Assembly (NCBI RefSeq): GCF_001434915.1
Contig: NZ_AZEF01000002.1
Span: 46,493 to 110,492 of the forward strand
Source of the DNA: Liquorilactobacillus capillatus DSM 19910
GTDB lineage: Bacteria > Bacillota > Bacilli > Lactobacillales > Lactobacillaceae
Direction: 5' to 3'
DNA: 64,000 bases
This document shows, piece by piece, positions 44,386 to 54,071 of this stretch (the stretch's first letter is position 1; every line of letters begins with the position of its first letter). The notes below the pieces were generated by a model. It saw only the letters and a program-made list of their open reading frames with translations, searched no databases and had not been told where the DNA came from. A program made the position numbers and the translations under genes.

Positions 44386-45216
44386 ATGCAAACAACACAA
44401 ATGGGGCAAAATAAGGTTACCTTAACTAATAAGGATCTTAACAGTATGTTTTTCCGTTCATTATTCTTACTGGGTTCCTTTAACTTTGAACGTGCACAAA
44501 ATATGGGATTCTGTTTTGTAATGATCCCAGCAATAAAGCGGTTCTATAAACCGGGTAAAGAACGCAATGAGGCTCTGGCGCGCCATATGGAATGGTTTAA
44601 TACTCACCCATGGCTGACAGCACCAATTTTCGGTGTAACCGCCGCGATGGAAGAAGAGAAGGCTAATACAGGTAAAGTCGATGAAACAGCTATTGCTGCA
44701 ATGAAGATTGGGTTGATGGGACCATTAGCTGGTGTTGGTGACCCATTATTTTGGGGAACTTCACGTCCGGTTCTGGCTGCTTTAGGAGCGGGGATTGCAA
44801 TGACGGGCAGTATTATTGGACCATTACTGTTCTTTGTATTGATCAATGCAATTCGGCTGACGTGTAAATGGTATTTTCTACGCTACGGATATACCAAAGG
44901 TAGTGAAATAATTCAAGATATGGCTGGCGGTCGAATTAAGAAACTAACAGAAGGTGCTTCGATCGTGGGGCTCTTCGTTATGGGTGCTCTTGTATCAAAA
45001 TGGACAACAATTAATATTCCAATCGTAGCGACAAAGATCAATGGTAAGACACAAACTGTTCAAGATATTTTAGATTCAGTTATGCCAGGGATGTTAGCAC
45101 TGATCTTAACACTTTTTGTATCATGGTTACTGAAAAAGGGTGTTAATCCATTGTTAATAATTTTCGCAATCTTTGGTTTAGGGATCTTAGGTAAGTGGTT
45201 GGGATTCTTAGGTTAA
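44386..45216 (+). CDS. PTS mannose-family EIID component
   Basis: A 276-residue membrane component with FFRSLFLLGSFNFERAQNMG, the amphipathic N-terminal region, and MGPLAGVGDPLFWGTSRPVL. I chose ATG 44386, 8 nt after GGAGG; a TTG two codons upstream is too near the SD. It completes the sigma-54-driven operon EIIA-EIIB-EIIC-EIID. Confidence 0.93.
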   Translation: MQTTQMGQNKVTLTNKDLNSMFFRSLFLLGSFNFERAQNMGFCFVMIPAIKRFYKPGKERNEALARHMEWFNTHPWLTAPIFGVTAAMEEEKANTGKVDETAIAAMKIGLMGPLAGVGDPLFWGTSRPVLAALGAGIAMTGSIIGPLLFFVLINAIRLTCKWYFLRYGYTKGSEIIQDMAGGRIKKLTEGASIVGLFVMGALVSKWTTINIPIVATKINGKTQTVQDILDSVMPGMLALILTLFVSWLLKKGVNPLLIIFAIFGLGILGKWLGFLG

Positions 45217-45233
45217 GCTATAATTGATATTAT

Positions 45234-45284
45234 AAAGCTGGTAGTAGTGTTTGCAAGAGAATGCAACAATACTATCAGCTTTTT
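45234..45284 (+). terminator. Terminator of the PTS operon
   Basis: A long hairpin, AAAGCTG...TGTTTGCA with TGCAACA...CAGCTTT (loop AGAGAA, two mismatches), runs into a short T-run. Confidence 0.85.
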
Positions 45285-45321
45285 AGTATTAGTTAAAAAT
45301 AACAGTTGTGGAGGAAAAATT

Positions 45322-46146
45322 ATGCCAAATAAAATAAAGCTAGTCGTCAGTGATATTGATGGGACACTGTTAACTTCTACCAATATACTTACACCGTATT
45401 TAAAGAAGACAGTTAAGTTACTCAGTACTAAAAGAATTCCTTTTATCCTAGCATCAGCACGTGCACCGCAAGGCATTTTTCCGCTTGCCAAAGAGTTAGG
45501 AGTGCATTCTAATCCCTTGATAAGTTATAATGGAGCTTTTATTTTAAATATGAAAAATATGACGTCTATTCAGTGCCTGAGAAGCTATCCAATGAATAAC
45601 GAGGTAGTAGTTAAGTTGATTGATACCGTAAAGAAAAAATTCCCAGCAATAGCTATTAATATTTATTCTGAAAATAATTGGTTTGTTGAAAGAGAGGATA
45701 AATGGATTGCGACTGAAAGCAGTATTACTAAACTGCTTCCAGTTAAGACTGACTTTTCAAATCTATATAGCGGTTCAGAAACTGAAACACATAAGTTACT
45801 TTTGATAGGTGAAAAAGAAGATGTTCAAACTTTATTTACTTATTTAGAGAAAGTAGCTGTAGCAGGTATTTCTTTTTATCAATCTAAGGAGAACTACTTA
45901 GAAATTGTTGCTGCTAAAGTTTCAAAGAAAATGGCTGTCAAAAAATTAGCAGAATACTATCATCTAATGCCACAAGAAATTTTGACGATTGGAGATCAAT
46001 TTAATGATGTTCCAATGCTAAAATTTGCCGGTACGGGTGTTGCAATGGGGAACGCTTCCACAGAAGTTAAGCAGGCTGCAAAGTTTATAACAGCTACTAA
46101 TGATGAGGACGGGGTTGCAAAAGCATTGAAGTATTATGTTTTATAA
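45322..46146 (+). CDS. Cof-type HAD-IIB sugar phosphatase
   Basis: A 274-residue HAD hydrolase. Motif I is VVSDIDGTLLTS, motif II lies in FILASARAPQG, and motif IV is TIGDQFNDVPMLKFAGTGVA with Lys before it. The IIB cap lies between. Such enzymes dephosphorylate sugar phosphates or cofactors such as FMN or PLP. I chose ATG 45322 behind GGAGGAAAAATT. It follows the PTS operon but is separated by a terminator, so it is probably a distinct unit. Confidence 0.9.
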   Translation: MPNKIKLVVSDIDGTLLTSTNILTPYLKKTVKLLSTKRIPFILASARAPQGIFPLAKELGVHSNPLISYNGAFILNMKNMTSIQCLRSYPMNNEVVVKLIDTVKKKFPAIAINIYSENNWFVEREDKWIATESSITKLLPVKTDFSNLYSGSETETHKLLLIGEKEDVQTLFTYLEKVAVAGISFYQSKENYLEIVAAKVSKKMAVKKLAEYYHLMPQEILTIGDQFNDVPMLKFAGTGVAMGNASTEVKQAAKFITATNDEDGVAKALKYYVL

Positions 46147-46164
46147 TGTGAAGAATTTCAGTTG

Positions 46165-47004
46165 TTAAATACCAAAACGGCCACCGTGGACGTTAACTAC
46201 ATTTGAGGTAATGATGAAAGCATCTGGGTCAATTACGTGAATGCGTCTAATAAGCGGACCATAACTCTGATTGTCGACAACAACCATCAAGATTTCTTTG
46301 TTGTTAGCACTATAACCACCATGAACGTCAAAAATTGTTAGGCTATGATCTTCTTGTAAAACCATTTGCTGAATTTCAGTTAGTTTTGTCTGGCTCATAA
46401 TCTGAATTTGATATTTATGGTCCAAACCGGCTTCAATGTAGCGCATTACGAGTGAAGTGATAACTAGTGAAAAAGCAGCAAGAAAAAAAGCATTAAGTCC
46501 GGCAACAAAAATATTGAAAAAAGTGACTAGCAGATCAATTGCTAACAGTGATAAAGGTGCATTGAGATGGAGATGCTTTTTTAAAATCATAGGAGGAACA
46601 GTGGTACCGCCGCTGGATGCACCTATCCGATACAACGTTGCAATGCCAACTGCGAAAGTTGCGCCACCAAGAATAACTGCCAGCAAGGGGTCAGAAACAA
46701 TTTTAAAACTAGGTGTGATGTACATTAAGATAGGCAGAAGAAAGCTTCCAAGAGTAATGTTGCGAACGATTTGACGGTCGAGGAAAATCGTTGCAAAAAT
46801 AATCATAATGATATTAATAATCAAAACTGATAATGCACGATTAAATCCAAAAGCTGCATCAAGTAAGATTGCGATCCCAGTTGCGCCGCCTGCAGCGATA
46901 TTAATGGGGGCATAGAAAAAGTTAACAGAAATGACTACCATTTCGAGCGAAGCAATTAAAATTAATGTTCTGATATATGTTTTATGAATTAATTTTTTTT
47001 TCAT
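46165..47004 (-). CDS. YitT-family membrane protein (DUF161/DUF2179)
   Basis: A 279-residue protein with five or six N-terminal hydrophobic segments, including MVVISVNFFYAPINIAAGGA and RIGASSGGTTVPPMILKK, and a C-terminal DUF2179 domain (about 200-279, DPDAFIITSNVVNVHGGRFG). YitT proteins are widespread in Firmicutes and poorly understood. It converges with the HAD gene and is divergent from the metY leader. Confidence 0.88.
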   Translation of the reverse strand: MKKKLIHKTYIRTLILIASLEMVVISVNFFYAPINIAAGGATGIAILLDAAFGFNRALSVLIINIIMIIFATIFLDRQIVRNITLGSFLLPILMYITPSFKIVSDPLLAVILGGATFAVGIATLYRIGASSGGTTVPPMILKKHLHLNAPLSLLAIDLLVTFFNIFVAGLNAFFLAAFSLVITSLVMRYIEAGLDHKYQIQIMSQTKLTEIQQMVLQEDHSLTIFDVHGGYSANNKEILMVVVDNQSYGPLIRRIHVIDPDAFIITSNVVNVHGGRFGI

Positions 47005-47127
47005 TAGCAGCTCCTTTCTATTGTTATTATAATTATCATAGCAAACATTTGAGCTCTATTCTAGAAATAAATGATTGTCATAAGCTTGTCTAAGAAGAAG
47101 TTAAAATAAATTTTTAAGTAAAAGTGG

Positions 47128-47156
47128 TTGACTCTTTTATTTAATAATGTTAGTTT
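47128..47156 (+). promoter_or_regulatory. Promoter of the metY T-box leader
   Basis: TTGACT (47128-47133), a 17-nt spacer and TAGTTT (47151-47156). The -10 is weak; the position just before the T-box supports it. Confidence 0.55.
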
Positions 47157-47171
47157 ATGATAAACAATAAA

Positions 47172-47422
47172 TTAGATGTTGATGAGAAGAGTAGATGTCT
47201 TTTTCCTTAAAGAGAGCTCAGTTGGGTGAAAGTGGGCAGGTAAAATATGTTGAAGATGAACTCGGAGTCGTAATCGGCAGTGTAAGCTAATGATTCGTGG
47301 GGACACGATACAGTCCTAGACATTATTTGTGTCGAAGAGTCTAAGCCGTATGGCTTAGTGAATTTGGGTGGTACCACGGTTAAAACGTCCCTGCAATAGT
47401 TACTATTGTGGGAACGTTTTTT
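47172..47422 (+). ncRNA. T-box leader, methionine specifier (ATG)
   Basis: Stem I starts at GATGAGAAGAGTAGATG with the AGTA motif. The specifier is ATG at 47256-47258, followed by A and ACTCGGAG, matching the layout of the TyrS T-box in this window. The antiterminator sequence is GGTGGTACCACGG (47367-47379), close to the perfect T-box consensus. The terminator pairs AACGTCCC...CAATAG with CTATTG...GGGAACGTT and ends in a T-run. Uncharged tRNA-Met should induce metY. Confidence 0.92.
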
Positions 47423-47569
47423 AATTTAAATCAAAATACAAATTTTGATTTGGCAGTTTACTGATTTAGAACAAATGTGCTCCATAAATCAAACCGGAGT
47501 GTCTGATTTCTAATCATCTATGATGAAATAAAAAAAGGTTCGTAGTTTTTAGCTAATACCCGAACGTTA

Positions 47570-47598
47570 TTGACTTAGGTCATATGCTCTTTTTATCT
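47570..47598 (+). promoter_or_regulatory. Possible second metY promoter beyond the T-box
   Basis: TTGACT (47570-47575), a 17-nt spacer and TTATCT (47593-47598) lie inside the 233-nt stretch between the T-box terminator and metY. Only the -35 is strong. Confidence 0.4.
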
Positions 47599-47655
47599 TA
47601 ATGTCTAAGTTTATTGATTTATTTAGTTAGTTGATCACTAAGGAGGAGTTTTTTT

Positions 47656-48933
47656 ATGAGCAAAACAAGATTGAATTTTGAAACTTTACAGGTACATGCG
47701 GGACAAAAAATTGATGAAACTGGTGCCAGAGCAGTGCCAATATATCAAACGACTTCTTATGTTTTTAAAGATGCAAAGCAAGCCGCTGCTCGTTTCGGGC
47801 TTAAAGAACCTGGTAACATATACAGCCGGTTGACTAACCCAACAACAGCTGTTGTTGATGAGCGTGTTGCAGCATTAGAAAATGGAACAGCCGGGGTAAC
47901 TCTTGCAACTGGTGCAGCAGCAGTTACTGCGGCGATAACTAATATAGCCGGACAAGGTGATGAAATTATAGCTGCTAGTACTTTATACGGTGGAACATTT
48001 AATTTGTTCAATGTGACGTTACCTAAGTTAGGGATTAAAACTCATTTTGTTCATCCGGATGAGCCTGTTAACTTCGCAGCAGCAGTGAATGAGCGTACTA
48101 AAGCAATTTACTTGGAAACAATCGGTAACCCTGATATTAATTTGATAGACATTGATGAAATTGCTAAAATAGCACATAATAATGGCTTATTGGTTTTAGT
48201 TGATAATACATTTGCTTCACCATACCTTTATCGTCCTTTAGAACATGGTGCAGATGTTGTCATTGAATCTGCTACAAAGTTTATTGGTGGGCATGGAACG
48301 ACGATGGGCGGTGTGATTGTTGAGAATGGAAAGTTTGATTATAAGAAAAGCGGTCGCTATCCAGATTTTACGACCGCTAATGCACAGTATAACGGGCTAG
48401 TATTTTCTGACTTGGAAGGAGGAGCCTTTACGACTAAGGTTCGTGCAGAACAGCTTCGAGATACGGGAGCTGCAATTAGCCCATTTAATTCATTTTTGCT
48501 TCTGCAAGGGCTTGAGACTCTTTCGTTGAGAGTTGAACGTCATGTAGATAATACAAGAAAAATTATTAAATTTTTAAAAAAGCATCCAAAAGTTTCGTGG
48601 ATTAAATATCCAGAACTAGAGGATAGTCCTTACTATGAACTAGCCAAGCGTGATTTTCCAAACGGGGTTGGTTCGATCTTCACTCTTGGCTTAGTTGGGG
48701 GTGAAGAAGCTGGTAAGAATCTGATTGAACATTTGAATTTATTTTCACTGTTGGCTAATGTGGGTGATGCAAAGTCTTTGATTATTCATCCGGCATCAAC
48801 GACGCATGCACAATTAAATGAAAAAGAGCTCAAAGAAACGGGAATTACACCTGATTTAATTAGAATATCCGTCGGTATTGAAAATGCAGCTGATTTGATT
48901 ACAGATTTAAAACAGGCTTTAGATCAAATATAA
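47656..48933 (+). CDS. metY: O-acetylhomoserine sulfhydrylase (Cys/Met metabolism PLP enzyme)
   Basis: A 425-residue PLP enzyme making homocysteine from O-acetylhomoserine and sulfide. The N-terminus [20 protein letters not shown] and [20 protein letters not shown] are typical of MetY. The PLP lysine is in [20 protein letters not shown], and the length fits MetY rather than MetB (about 380). AAGGAGG precedes the ATG. The Met T-box and the distant metA suggest one pathway split between two loci. Confidence 0.94.
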   Translation: MSKTRLNFETLQVHAGQKIDETGARAVPIYQTTSYVFKDAKQAAARFGLKEPGNIYSRLTNPTTAVVDERVAALENGTAGVTLATGAAAVTAAITNIAGQGDEIIAASTLYGGTFNLFNVTLPKLGIKTHFVHPDEPVNFAAAVNERTKAIYLETIGNPDINLIDIDEIAKIAHNNGLLVLVDNTFASPYLYRPLEHGADVVIESATKFIGGHGTTMGGVIVENGKFDYKKSGRYPDFTTANAQYNGLVFSDLEGGAFTTKVRAEQLRDTGAAISPFNSFLLLQGLETLSLRVERHVDNTRKIIKFLKKHPKVSWIKYPELEDSPYYELAKRDFPNGVGSIFTLGLVGGEEAGKNLIEHLNLFSLLANVGDAKSLIIHPASTTHAQLNEKELKETGITPDLIRISVGIENAADLITDLKQALDQI

Positions 48934-49019
48934 ATTGGCATCTTCCTTTCCAAAATGAGAGGATTAGTATTACGTAAAAGACAACAAGGTAGAAAATCTT
49001 TAGTAGGAGGTTCAGTTTT

Positions 49020-49319
49020 ATGAGCAATGCAGCAATGGCAATTCAAGTTTTACCGCAAGAATTAAATACAGCTAAGTTGTTAAAGATCGTAGATGCGGCA
49101 ATTGCAGAGATAAGTGCAAGTGGTTTAGCGTATGAAGTTGGTCCTTTTGAGACAACGATTGAGGGAAACCTAGATGAATTGGTAGCACTGATCCCAGCTA
49201 TTCAGAAAGCATGTGTAGCAGCTGGAGCAGATATGATTAGTAATTATATCAAGCTTAGTTATTCACCTCAAAAGCACTTGCTGACAACCGCTGAAAAGTT
49301 ACACAAATATCGGAAGTAA
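49020..49319 (+). CDS. MTH1187/YkoF-like thiamine-binding family protein
   Basis: A 99-residue ferredoxin-like protein (MSNAAMAIQVLPQELNTAKL) with VGPFETTIEGNLDELVALIP and the C-terminal YSPQKHLLTTAEKLHKYRK. Members bind thiamine or related ligands in some species. It begins 86 nt after metY behind TAGGAGG and probably shares its transcript. The link with methionine synthesis is unexplained; in other bacteria thiamine-precursor and methionine genes share context. Confidence 0.8.
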   Translation: MSNAAMAIQVLPQELNTAKLLKIVDAAIAEISASGLAYEVGPFETTIEGNLDELVALIPAIQKACVAAGADMISNYIKLSYSPQKHLLTTAEKLHKYRK

Positions 49320-49343
49320 TATTTTAAGCTTCTTTCGTCATAG

Positions 49344-49401
49344 TAATAAGGGTTATACTGCAAAACGAGATCCACTTCGTCCTGTAGCATAACCCTTATT
49401 A
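49344..49401. terminator. Bidirectional terminator between the MTH1187-family gene and the glycerate kinase gene
   Basis: AATAAGGGTTAT (49345-49356) pairs with ATAACCCTTATT (49389-49400) and the pairing continues inward through CTGCA/TGTAG. The genes on either side converge. Confidence 0.8.
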
Positions 49402-49415
49402 GATTATTTAGTTTT

Positions 49416-50558
49416 TTAGTGTATAGCAGCGATTAAACGAGCGATGTTTTCAGCAGTTTGGGCAATATCCTTTTGTCCATCAGCAAAGGCTTGTTTTAAA
49501 GATTTAGCACCTCCAACAGTGGCAAAGATAGCATCGATAGCGTCTTTATGATATAGGTCATCAATTCTTTCGCCAACGTTACCAGCTAGTGCGATAACCG
49601 GTGCGTGTGGAGCAACTTCTTTAGTTGCGAGTGCGACACCATAGGGGGTTTTTCCAAATTTAGTTTGAAAGTCGATACCACCCTCACCAGTAAAAACGAA
49701 ATCAGCTTGTCGTGCCTTTTCTTTTAAAGAACTATATTCAACAACGATGTCAATTCCTTTTGCCATCGTTGAGTTAGTAAAGGCTAAGAGTCCTGCACCC
49801 AGCCCACCAGCTGCACCGGCTCCAGGAAAAGAAGCGAGCTCTTTATTAAGCTCCTTTTTTATAAGGGCGGCATAATGGGTTAAATTGGCATCTAGAAGCT
49901 TGACCATAGCTGGCGTTGCTCCTTTTTGCGGACCAAAAACAGCTGAAGCACCGTCAGGACCAACGAGTGGGTTAACCACATCTGAAGCAATAAGAAGCTC
50001 TGTTTGAGTAAGGCGCTCGTCTATCCCAGTAAGATCGAGTGAGCACAGCTTACCGAGTTCACCGCCACCAAAAGCTAGTTCATGCTTGTGGTTATCTAAT
50101 AGTTTTACTCCGATAGCCTGAGCCATTCCAGCACCACCGTCGTTAGTGGCACTACCGCCAATACCCAGAATAATTTTAGAAGCTCCATGATCAAGGGCAT
50201 CAATAATTAGTTCGCCTGTTCCATATGTAGTAGCTTTTAAAGGATTCTGTGTTTGTGTATTAATATAACTAATACCACTGGCTTCTGCCATCTCAATAAC
50301 AGCTGTTTTTCCATCGCCTAAGAGTCCATATTTAGCAGTCACTTTAGTTGCTAGGGGACCAACTACTTCTTTCGTGAGCAGTTGACCGGCAGTGGCATCC
50401 ACGAGAGACTGGACAGTTCCTTCACCACCGTCAGCCATGGGTACTAGCTCGTAGTCAGCTGTGGGGAAAACTTTAGTTAAGCCACTAGCGATCGCGTCAG
50501 CAACTTCTTTGGCAGTCATGCTTCCCTTAAATGAGTCAGGTGCAATTACAAATTTCAT
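49416..50558 (-). CDS. glxK: Glycerate 2-kinase (GarK/GlxK family)
   Basis: A 380-residue kinase phosphorylating D-glycerate. It has FVIAPDSFKGSMTAKEVADA, VPMADGGEGTVQSLVDA, IILGIGGSATNDGGAGMAQA and FVFTGEGGIDFQTKFGKTP. I chose ATG 50558, 7 nt after AGGAGG; a longer in-frame start overlaps the permease gene. It lies 22 nt downstream of the GntP permease, making an uptake-plus-phosphorylation unit for glycerate. Confidence 0.94.
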   Translation of the reverse strand: MKFVIAPDSFKGSMTAKEVADAIASGLTKVFPTADYELVPMADGGEGTVQSLVDATAGQLLTKEVVGPLATKVTAKYGLLGDGKTAVIEMAEASGISYINTQTQNPLKATTYGTGELIIDALDHGASKIILGIGGSATNDGGAGMAQAIGVKLLDNHKHELAFGGGELGKLCSLDLTGIDERLTQTELLIASDVVNPLVGPDGASAVFGPQKGATPAMVKLLDANLTHYAALIKKELNKELASFPGAGAAGGLGAGLLAFTNSTMAKGIDIVVEYSSLKEKARQADFVFTGEGGIDFQTKFGKTPYGVALATKEVAPHAPVIALAGNVGERIDDLYHKDAIDAIFATVGGAKSLKQAFADGQKDIAQTAENIARLIAAIH

Positions 50559-50580
50559 TAGTAAACCTCCTACTTTTATT

Positions 50581-51888
50581 TTAAAGTCCCAAAAAGCCAT
50601 ACATAACAGTTGCTACAATCATTGCAGTTGCACCAACTAATGCCTCGTAGAGGATAGCTCGTGAACGTTCCTTGATGTTCATATGCATTGCATTAGCTGT
50701 AACGTGAAAGTAATTTCCGTGTGGTAACTGATCAATAACGATCCCACCAGTGTGGATCATCGTAGCTGCAGCTAATGGAGATACTCCAAAACCAAGAATG
50801 GCCTTAGAAAAAGAACCGGTAGCAAGTATAACTCCAGTAGAAGTCGAGGCTGAGGCAGCAGCCATTAAGATACCAGCAATTGGAGCTAATAAGACGCCAG
50901 AAATATGGCTCATATTAATTAATGAAATAATTTTAGCTGGAAGGTCTGAAGATGTGATTGTTGCGCCAATCGTGCCTGCTCCAATTAAGATTAAGACGAC
51001 ATCGGTCATCCGATCAATCCCAGATTTGGCGAAATTCCTGATTTGCTTCCCTTGCCCCATAGCTAGAGCACCAGCGATAGCTGCTATAGGTAGAACGTAC
51101 ATCGCATCAAGATTTAACTTAGTTAAGAAAGTGATATGGAAGATTGAACCAAGCGGATTCAAGAGCAGTAAAACAATGGCTAAGACTGGTGTTACGAGTG
51201 CCGATCTTAACGATGGATACTTTTTACTTGTAGCAGGGGAAGTTAAGTTAGCAAGGTCAGCATCAAGAATAGCTGTTCCCTTATTTTTAAGCAGACTGGC
51301 AATAATGACAGTTGTACATAAAGCAAAGAGAGCTGGAATAAAATCAGCAAGCATAACTTGACTTAATTCAAGATTAAAGCCTTTTGCAGCTGCAATCGTA
51401 TTAGGGTTAGGCGAGATAATATTACCAGCTTTTCCACCGCCAGATAAGGCTACCAGTAGAGCTAGTTTTGAAAGATGCATTTTTTTGCCAACTTCTAGTG
51501 CGATAGGAGCAACAATCAAAACAGCGACGGGAATAAAAACACCGACGGCAGTGATAACCATTGTTGCTAAAGCGAGTGATAGGATAGCAAAACGGTCCCC
51601 CATTTTGTTAACGATCGTTCGTGCTAAAGTATCAGCAGCTCCTGATTCCATCATAACGCCGGCAAGCATTCCTGCGGCTAGTACACGTAGGACAGTCCCC
51701 ATCACACTTTGCGATCCTTTTATCAAGATGTCTAGTGTTTGGACAAGGTTAGCCCCGCCCAAAAGGGAACCGATGATTGCTCCTAAGATAAGTGAGTAGA
51801 CAGGATTAAGCCGTCTAAGGATAAGTATAATAGCGATTGCTAGTCCAGCTAAAGCTGCCCACCATGAAATAACTAATGATAAATCCAT
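50581..51888 (-). CDS. GntP-family permease, probably glycerate
   Basis: A 435-residue transporter with about 12 hydrophobic segments and the GntP-family pattern LVALSGGGKAGNIISPNPNT, SASTSTGVILATGSFSKAIL and GGIVIDQLPHGNYFHVTA. Families of this type carry gluconate or glycerate; the adjoining glycerate kinase favours glycerate. It is the first gene of the two-gene operon. Confidence 0.9.
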   Translation of the reverse strand: MDLSLVISWWAALAGLAIAIILILRRLNPVYSLILGAIIGSLLGGANLVQTLDILIKGSQSVMGTVLRVLAAGMLAGVMMESGAADTLARTIVNKMGDRFAILSLALATMVITAVGVFIPVAVLIVAPIALEVGKKMHLSKLALLVALSGGGKAGNIISPNPNTIAAAKGFNLELSQVMLADFIPALFALCTTVIIASLLKNKGTAILDADLANLTSPATSKKYPSLRSALVTPVLAIVLLLLNPLGSIFHITFLTKLNLDAMYVLPIAAIAGALAMGQGKQIRNFAKSGIDRMTDVVLILIGAGTIGATITSSDLPAKIISLINMSHISGVLLAPIAGILMAAASASTSTGVILATGSFSKAILGFGVSPLAAATMIHTGGIVIDQLPHGNYFHVTANAMHMNIKERSRAILYEALVGATAMIVATVMYGFLGL

Positions 51889-51950
51889 GGTAAAAAATCC
51901 TCCTTTTTAATTGTGAAAAAATTATAAAACACATAAATAGTATTCTAGAG

Positions 51951-51972
51951 GATTGTATTTTAAATTACAATC
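51951..51972 (-). promoter_or_regulatory. 22-nt palindrome upstream of the GntP permease operon
   Basis: GATTGTA-N8-TACAATC (51951-51972) has a nearly symmetrical centre (TTTTAAAT) and lies 63 nt before the permease start. It is a candidate operator for a sugar-acid regulator such as a CdaR/SdaR type; no regulator gene is adjacent. Confidence 0.45.
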
Positions 51973-52346
51973 TTTTTTCAGCTTAAAACAGTAAAAAGGG
52001 ATAATTTAATTTGAATAAACTAATTAGCTTATTATTTTTTAGCTTAGATAAGTCTAGTTGGTGTGATAAATTATACTTTTTTAAGTTAAGTATTAGAGGA
52101 TCAACAGGAAAGTATTATATTTTTGGAATGCCAAATTGATTGAATAAACAACATAAGTTCTATAAGATAGAATGTATGCTAAATATCTATTTAGGTTCCT
52201 AACTCAATAAATTTTAGTCGGGTTAGGACTCTGCAAGGGTATGCATAACTCAATTGGAATAAGATTATAGTGTGAAGTCAAAAGGCGTGTGTGTAAATCT
52301 AAGTTTAATACATACAATTAAAGACGCTTTAGAAAGCTGTAGGACA
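51973..52346. other. Intergenic stretch before the heterodimeric ABC exporter
   Basis: About 370 bp of AT-rich sequence with no convincing gene. A small hairpin, CCTAAC (52200-52205) with GTTAGG, lies at about 52200-52228. TATAAG at about 52162 could be a -10 for the exporter, but no good -35 is present. Confidence 0.5.
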
Positions 52347-54068
52347 ATGAAAATATTAAAACCATATTTTAAAAATAATTATCGTTCCATAATTGGTGCT
52401 ATTTCCGCAGTGATCATTCTTGCTTTAAGTTCACTCTGGCAGCCAAAGCTGCTACAGAATATTATGAAGGCGATTATTGCAGATAATACTACGGCAGTTC
52501 AGAATTACGGTATTCAATTGATTCTACTAGCCGTAGTAGGAATTCTAGCTGGAATAGCTAGTACGTATTTCTCGGCTAAAATAGCTCAATCAGTAACTAC
52601 TGATCTACGTGCGGCAGTTTATAGTAAGATCCAAACTTTTTCTTTTGGAAACATTGAGAAATTCTCTTTTGGCAGCTTGACGGTTAGGCTGATAAATGAT
52701 ATCAATCAGGTGCTGAACTTACTAATGACTATTTTTATGCAACTTTTCAGAATTCCAATTTTATTTATTGGGGCGTTTGTTCTTGGAATTATGACGATTC
52801 CGCGACTGTGGTGGATCGAAGTTTTGATGATAGTTCTTATTGTGAGTCTCTCAAGTCTTGTTTTTTCAAAAATGGGGCGCTTTTTTGCAAGATTCCAGAG
52901 ATGGATGGATAATCTTAATACCATTGCCCAAGAATCAATGCAGGGGATCAGGGTCGTAAAGTCCTTTAATCAAGAGGAAAACGAAATAAATAAGTTTACT
53001 GTCTCTTCCAATAATATCAAAGGACTCCAACTTAGTATCGGTTATCTTTTTTCGTTAATGATCCCAGCCTTTACCTTGATTTCAAATCTAATGATACTCG
53101 TGGCACTTTATTTTGTGGGAATAGGAATAACAGATCATCCCAATGATCTTGCAGCTATTGCATCTTTTACTTCATATTTGATGCAGTTGATGTTCGCAAT
53201 TATAATCGGGGCAATGACAATGATGATGTCATCAAGAGGATTGATCTCTTTAGGCCGAATTAAAGAGGTCTTAGAGACAAAACCAGATGTGATTTATCAT
53301 AAGGATGGTCCAGAAGAAAAGTTAGCTGGCAGTGTGGTTTTCCAAGATGTGTCGTTTAGCTATCCCAATTCGGCAACAGAATCTTTAAGTAATATTAGTT
53401 TTAGCGTTAAACCAGGTGAAACGGTTGGGATCGTTGGGGCGACAGGGTCTGGTAAGACCACGATGGCACAGCTTATCCCCCGTTTATATGATCCAACTGC
53501 AGGTACCATTTATGTAGGTGGAAAAATGCTTAAGGAAGTTAATGAAGCTTCTTTGCGGAAGACAGTTAGTTATGTTTTACAGAAAGCAATTCTCTTTTCA
53601 GGCACGATCGCCGAGAATTTGCGTCAAGGAAAAAGTGATGCCATAGAAGAAGATCTGCGTTGGGCTGCTGAAGTTTCCCAAGCGGCAGAGTTTATTGATA
53701 ACTATGAAGATGGGTTCGAGCATAAGGTTGAGGAAAGGTCAGCCAACCTATCTGGCGGACAAAAACAACGTTTATCAATTGCCCGAGGACTGATTGGAAA
53801 ACCGCAAATTTTAATTTTAGATGATTCAACCTCGGCTTTAGATGCAAAATCCGAAAAGAAAGTTCAGGAAGCTTTGGAGAGAGATTTAAAAGAAACAACG
53901 GTCTTCATAATTGCTGAAAAGATTGCCTCAGTTATTCAAGCGGATAAGATCTTAGTTCTAGATAAGGGAAAATTAGTAGCAGCGGGTAAACATAAAGAAC
54001 TGTTACAGATTTCGCCTATTTATAAAGAAATATATGATGCACAGGTTTCAAAGGAGTGGGGTGAATAG
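52347..54068 (+). CDS. Heterodimeric ABC exporter subunit with degenerate ATPase site (LmrC/YheI-like)
   Basis: A 573-residue half-transporter: six membrane helices (about 1-310), then an ATPase domain. Walker A is GATGSGKTT and the signature is canonical LSGGQKQR. Walker B reads ILILDDSTSALD, with Asp in place of the catalytic Glu, and the H-loop histidine is Glu (IIAEKIASV), so its own site cannot hydrolyse ATP normally. I chose ATG 52347 (MKILKPYFKNNYRS); an earlier in-frame GTG at 52272 is poorly supported, and the SD at 52347 is also weak. It pairs with the next gene. Confidence 0.9.
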   Translation: MKILKPYFKNNYRSIIGAISAVIILALSSLWQPKLLQNIMKAIIADNTTAVQNYGIQLILLAVVGILAGIASTYFSAKIAQSVTTDLRAAVYSKIQTFSFGNIEKFSFGSLTVRLINDINQVLNLLMTIFMQLFRIPILFIGAFVLGIMTIPRLWWIEVLMIVLIVSLSSLVFSKMGRFFARFQRWMDNLNTIAQESMQGIRVVKSFNQEENEINKFTVSSNNIKGLQLSIGYLFSLMIPAFTLISNLMILVALYFVGIGITDHPNDLAAIASFTSYLMQLMFAIIIGAMTMMMSSRGLISLGRIKEVLETKPDVIYHKDGPEEKLAGSVVFQDVSFSYPNSATESLSNISFSVKPGETVGIVGATGSGKTTMAQLIPRLYDPTAGTIYVGGKMLKEVNEASLRKTVSYVLQKAILFSGTIAENLRQGKSDAIEEDLRWAAEVSQAAEFIDNYEDGFEHKVEERSANLSGGQKQRLSIARGLIGKPQILILDDSTSALDAKSEKKVQEALERDLKETTVFIIAEKIASVIQADKILVLDKGKLVAAGKHKELLQISPIYKEIYDAQVSKEWGE

Positions 54069-54071
54069 AGG

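Noticed and set aside
52272..52346. 25-codon N-terminal extension of the first ABC exporter subunit from GTG 52272
   Set aside because: There is no SD before the GTG and the extension does not resemble the family; ATG 52347 begins the usual first segment, although its SD is also weak.
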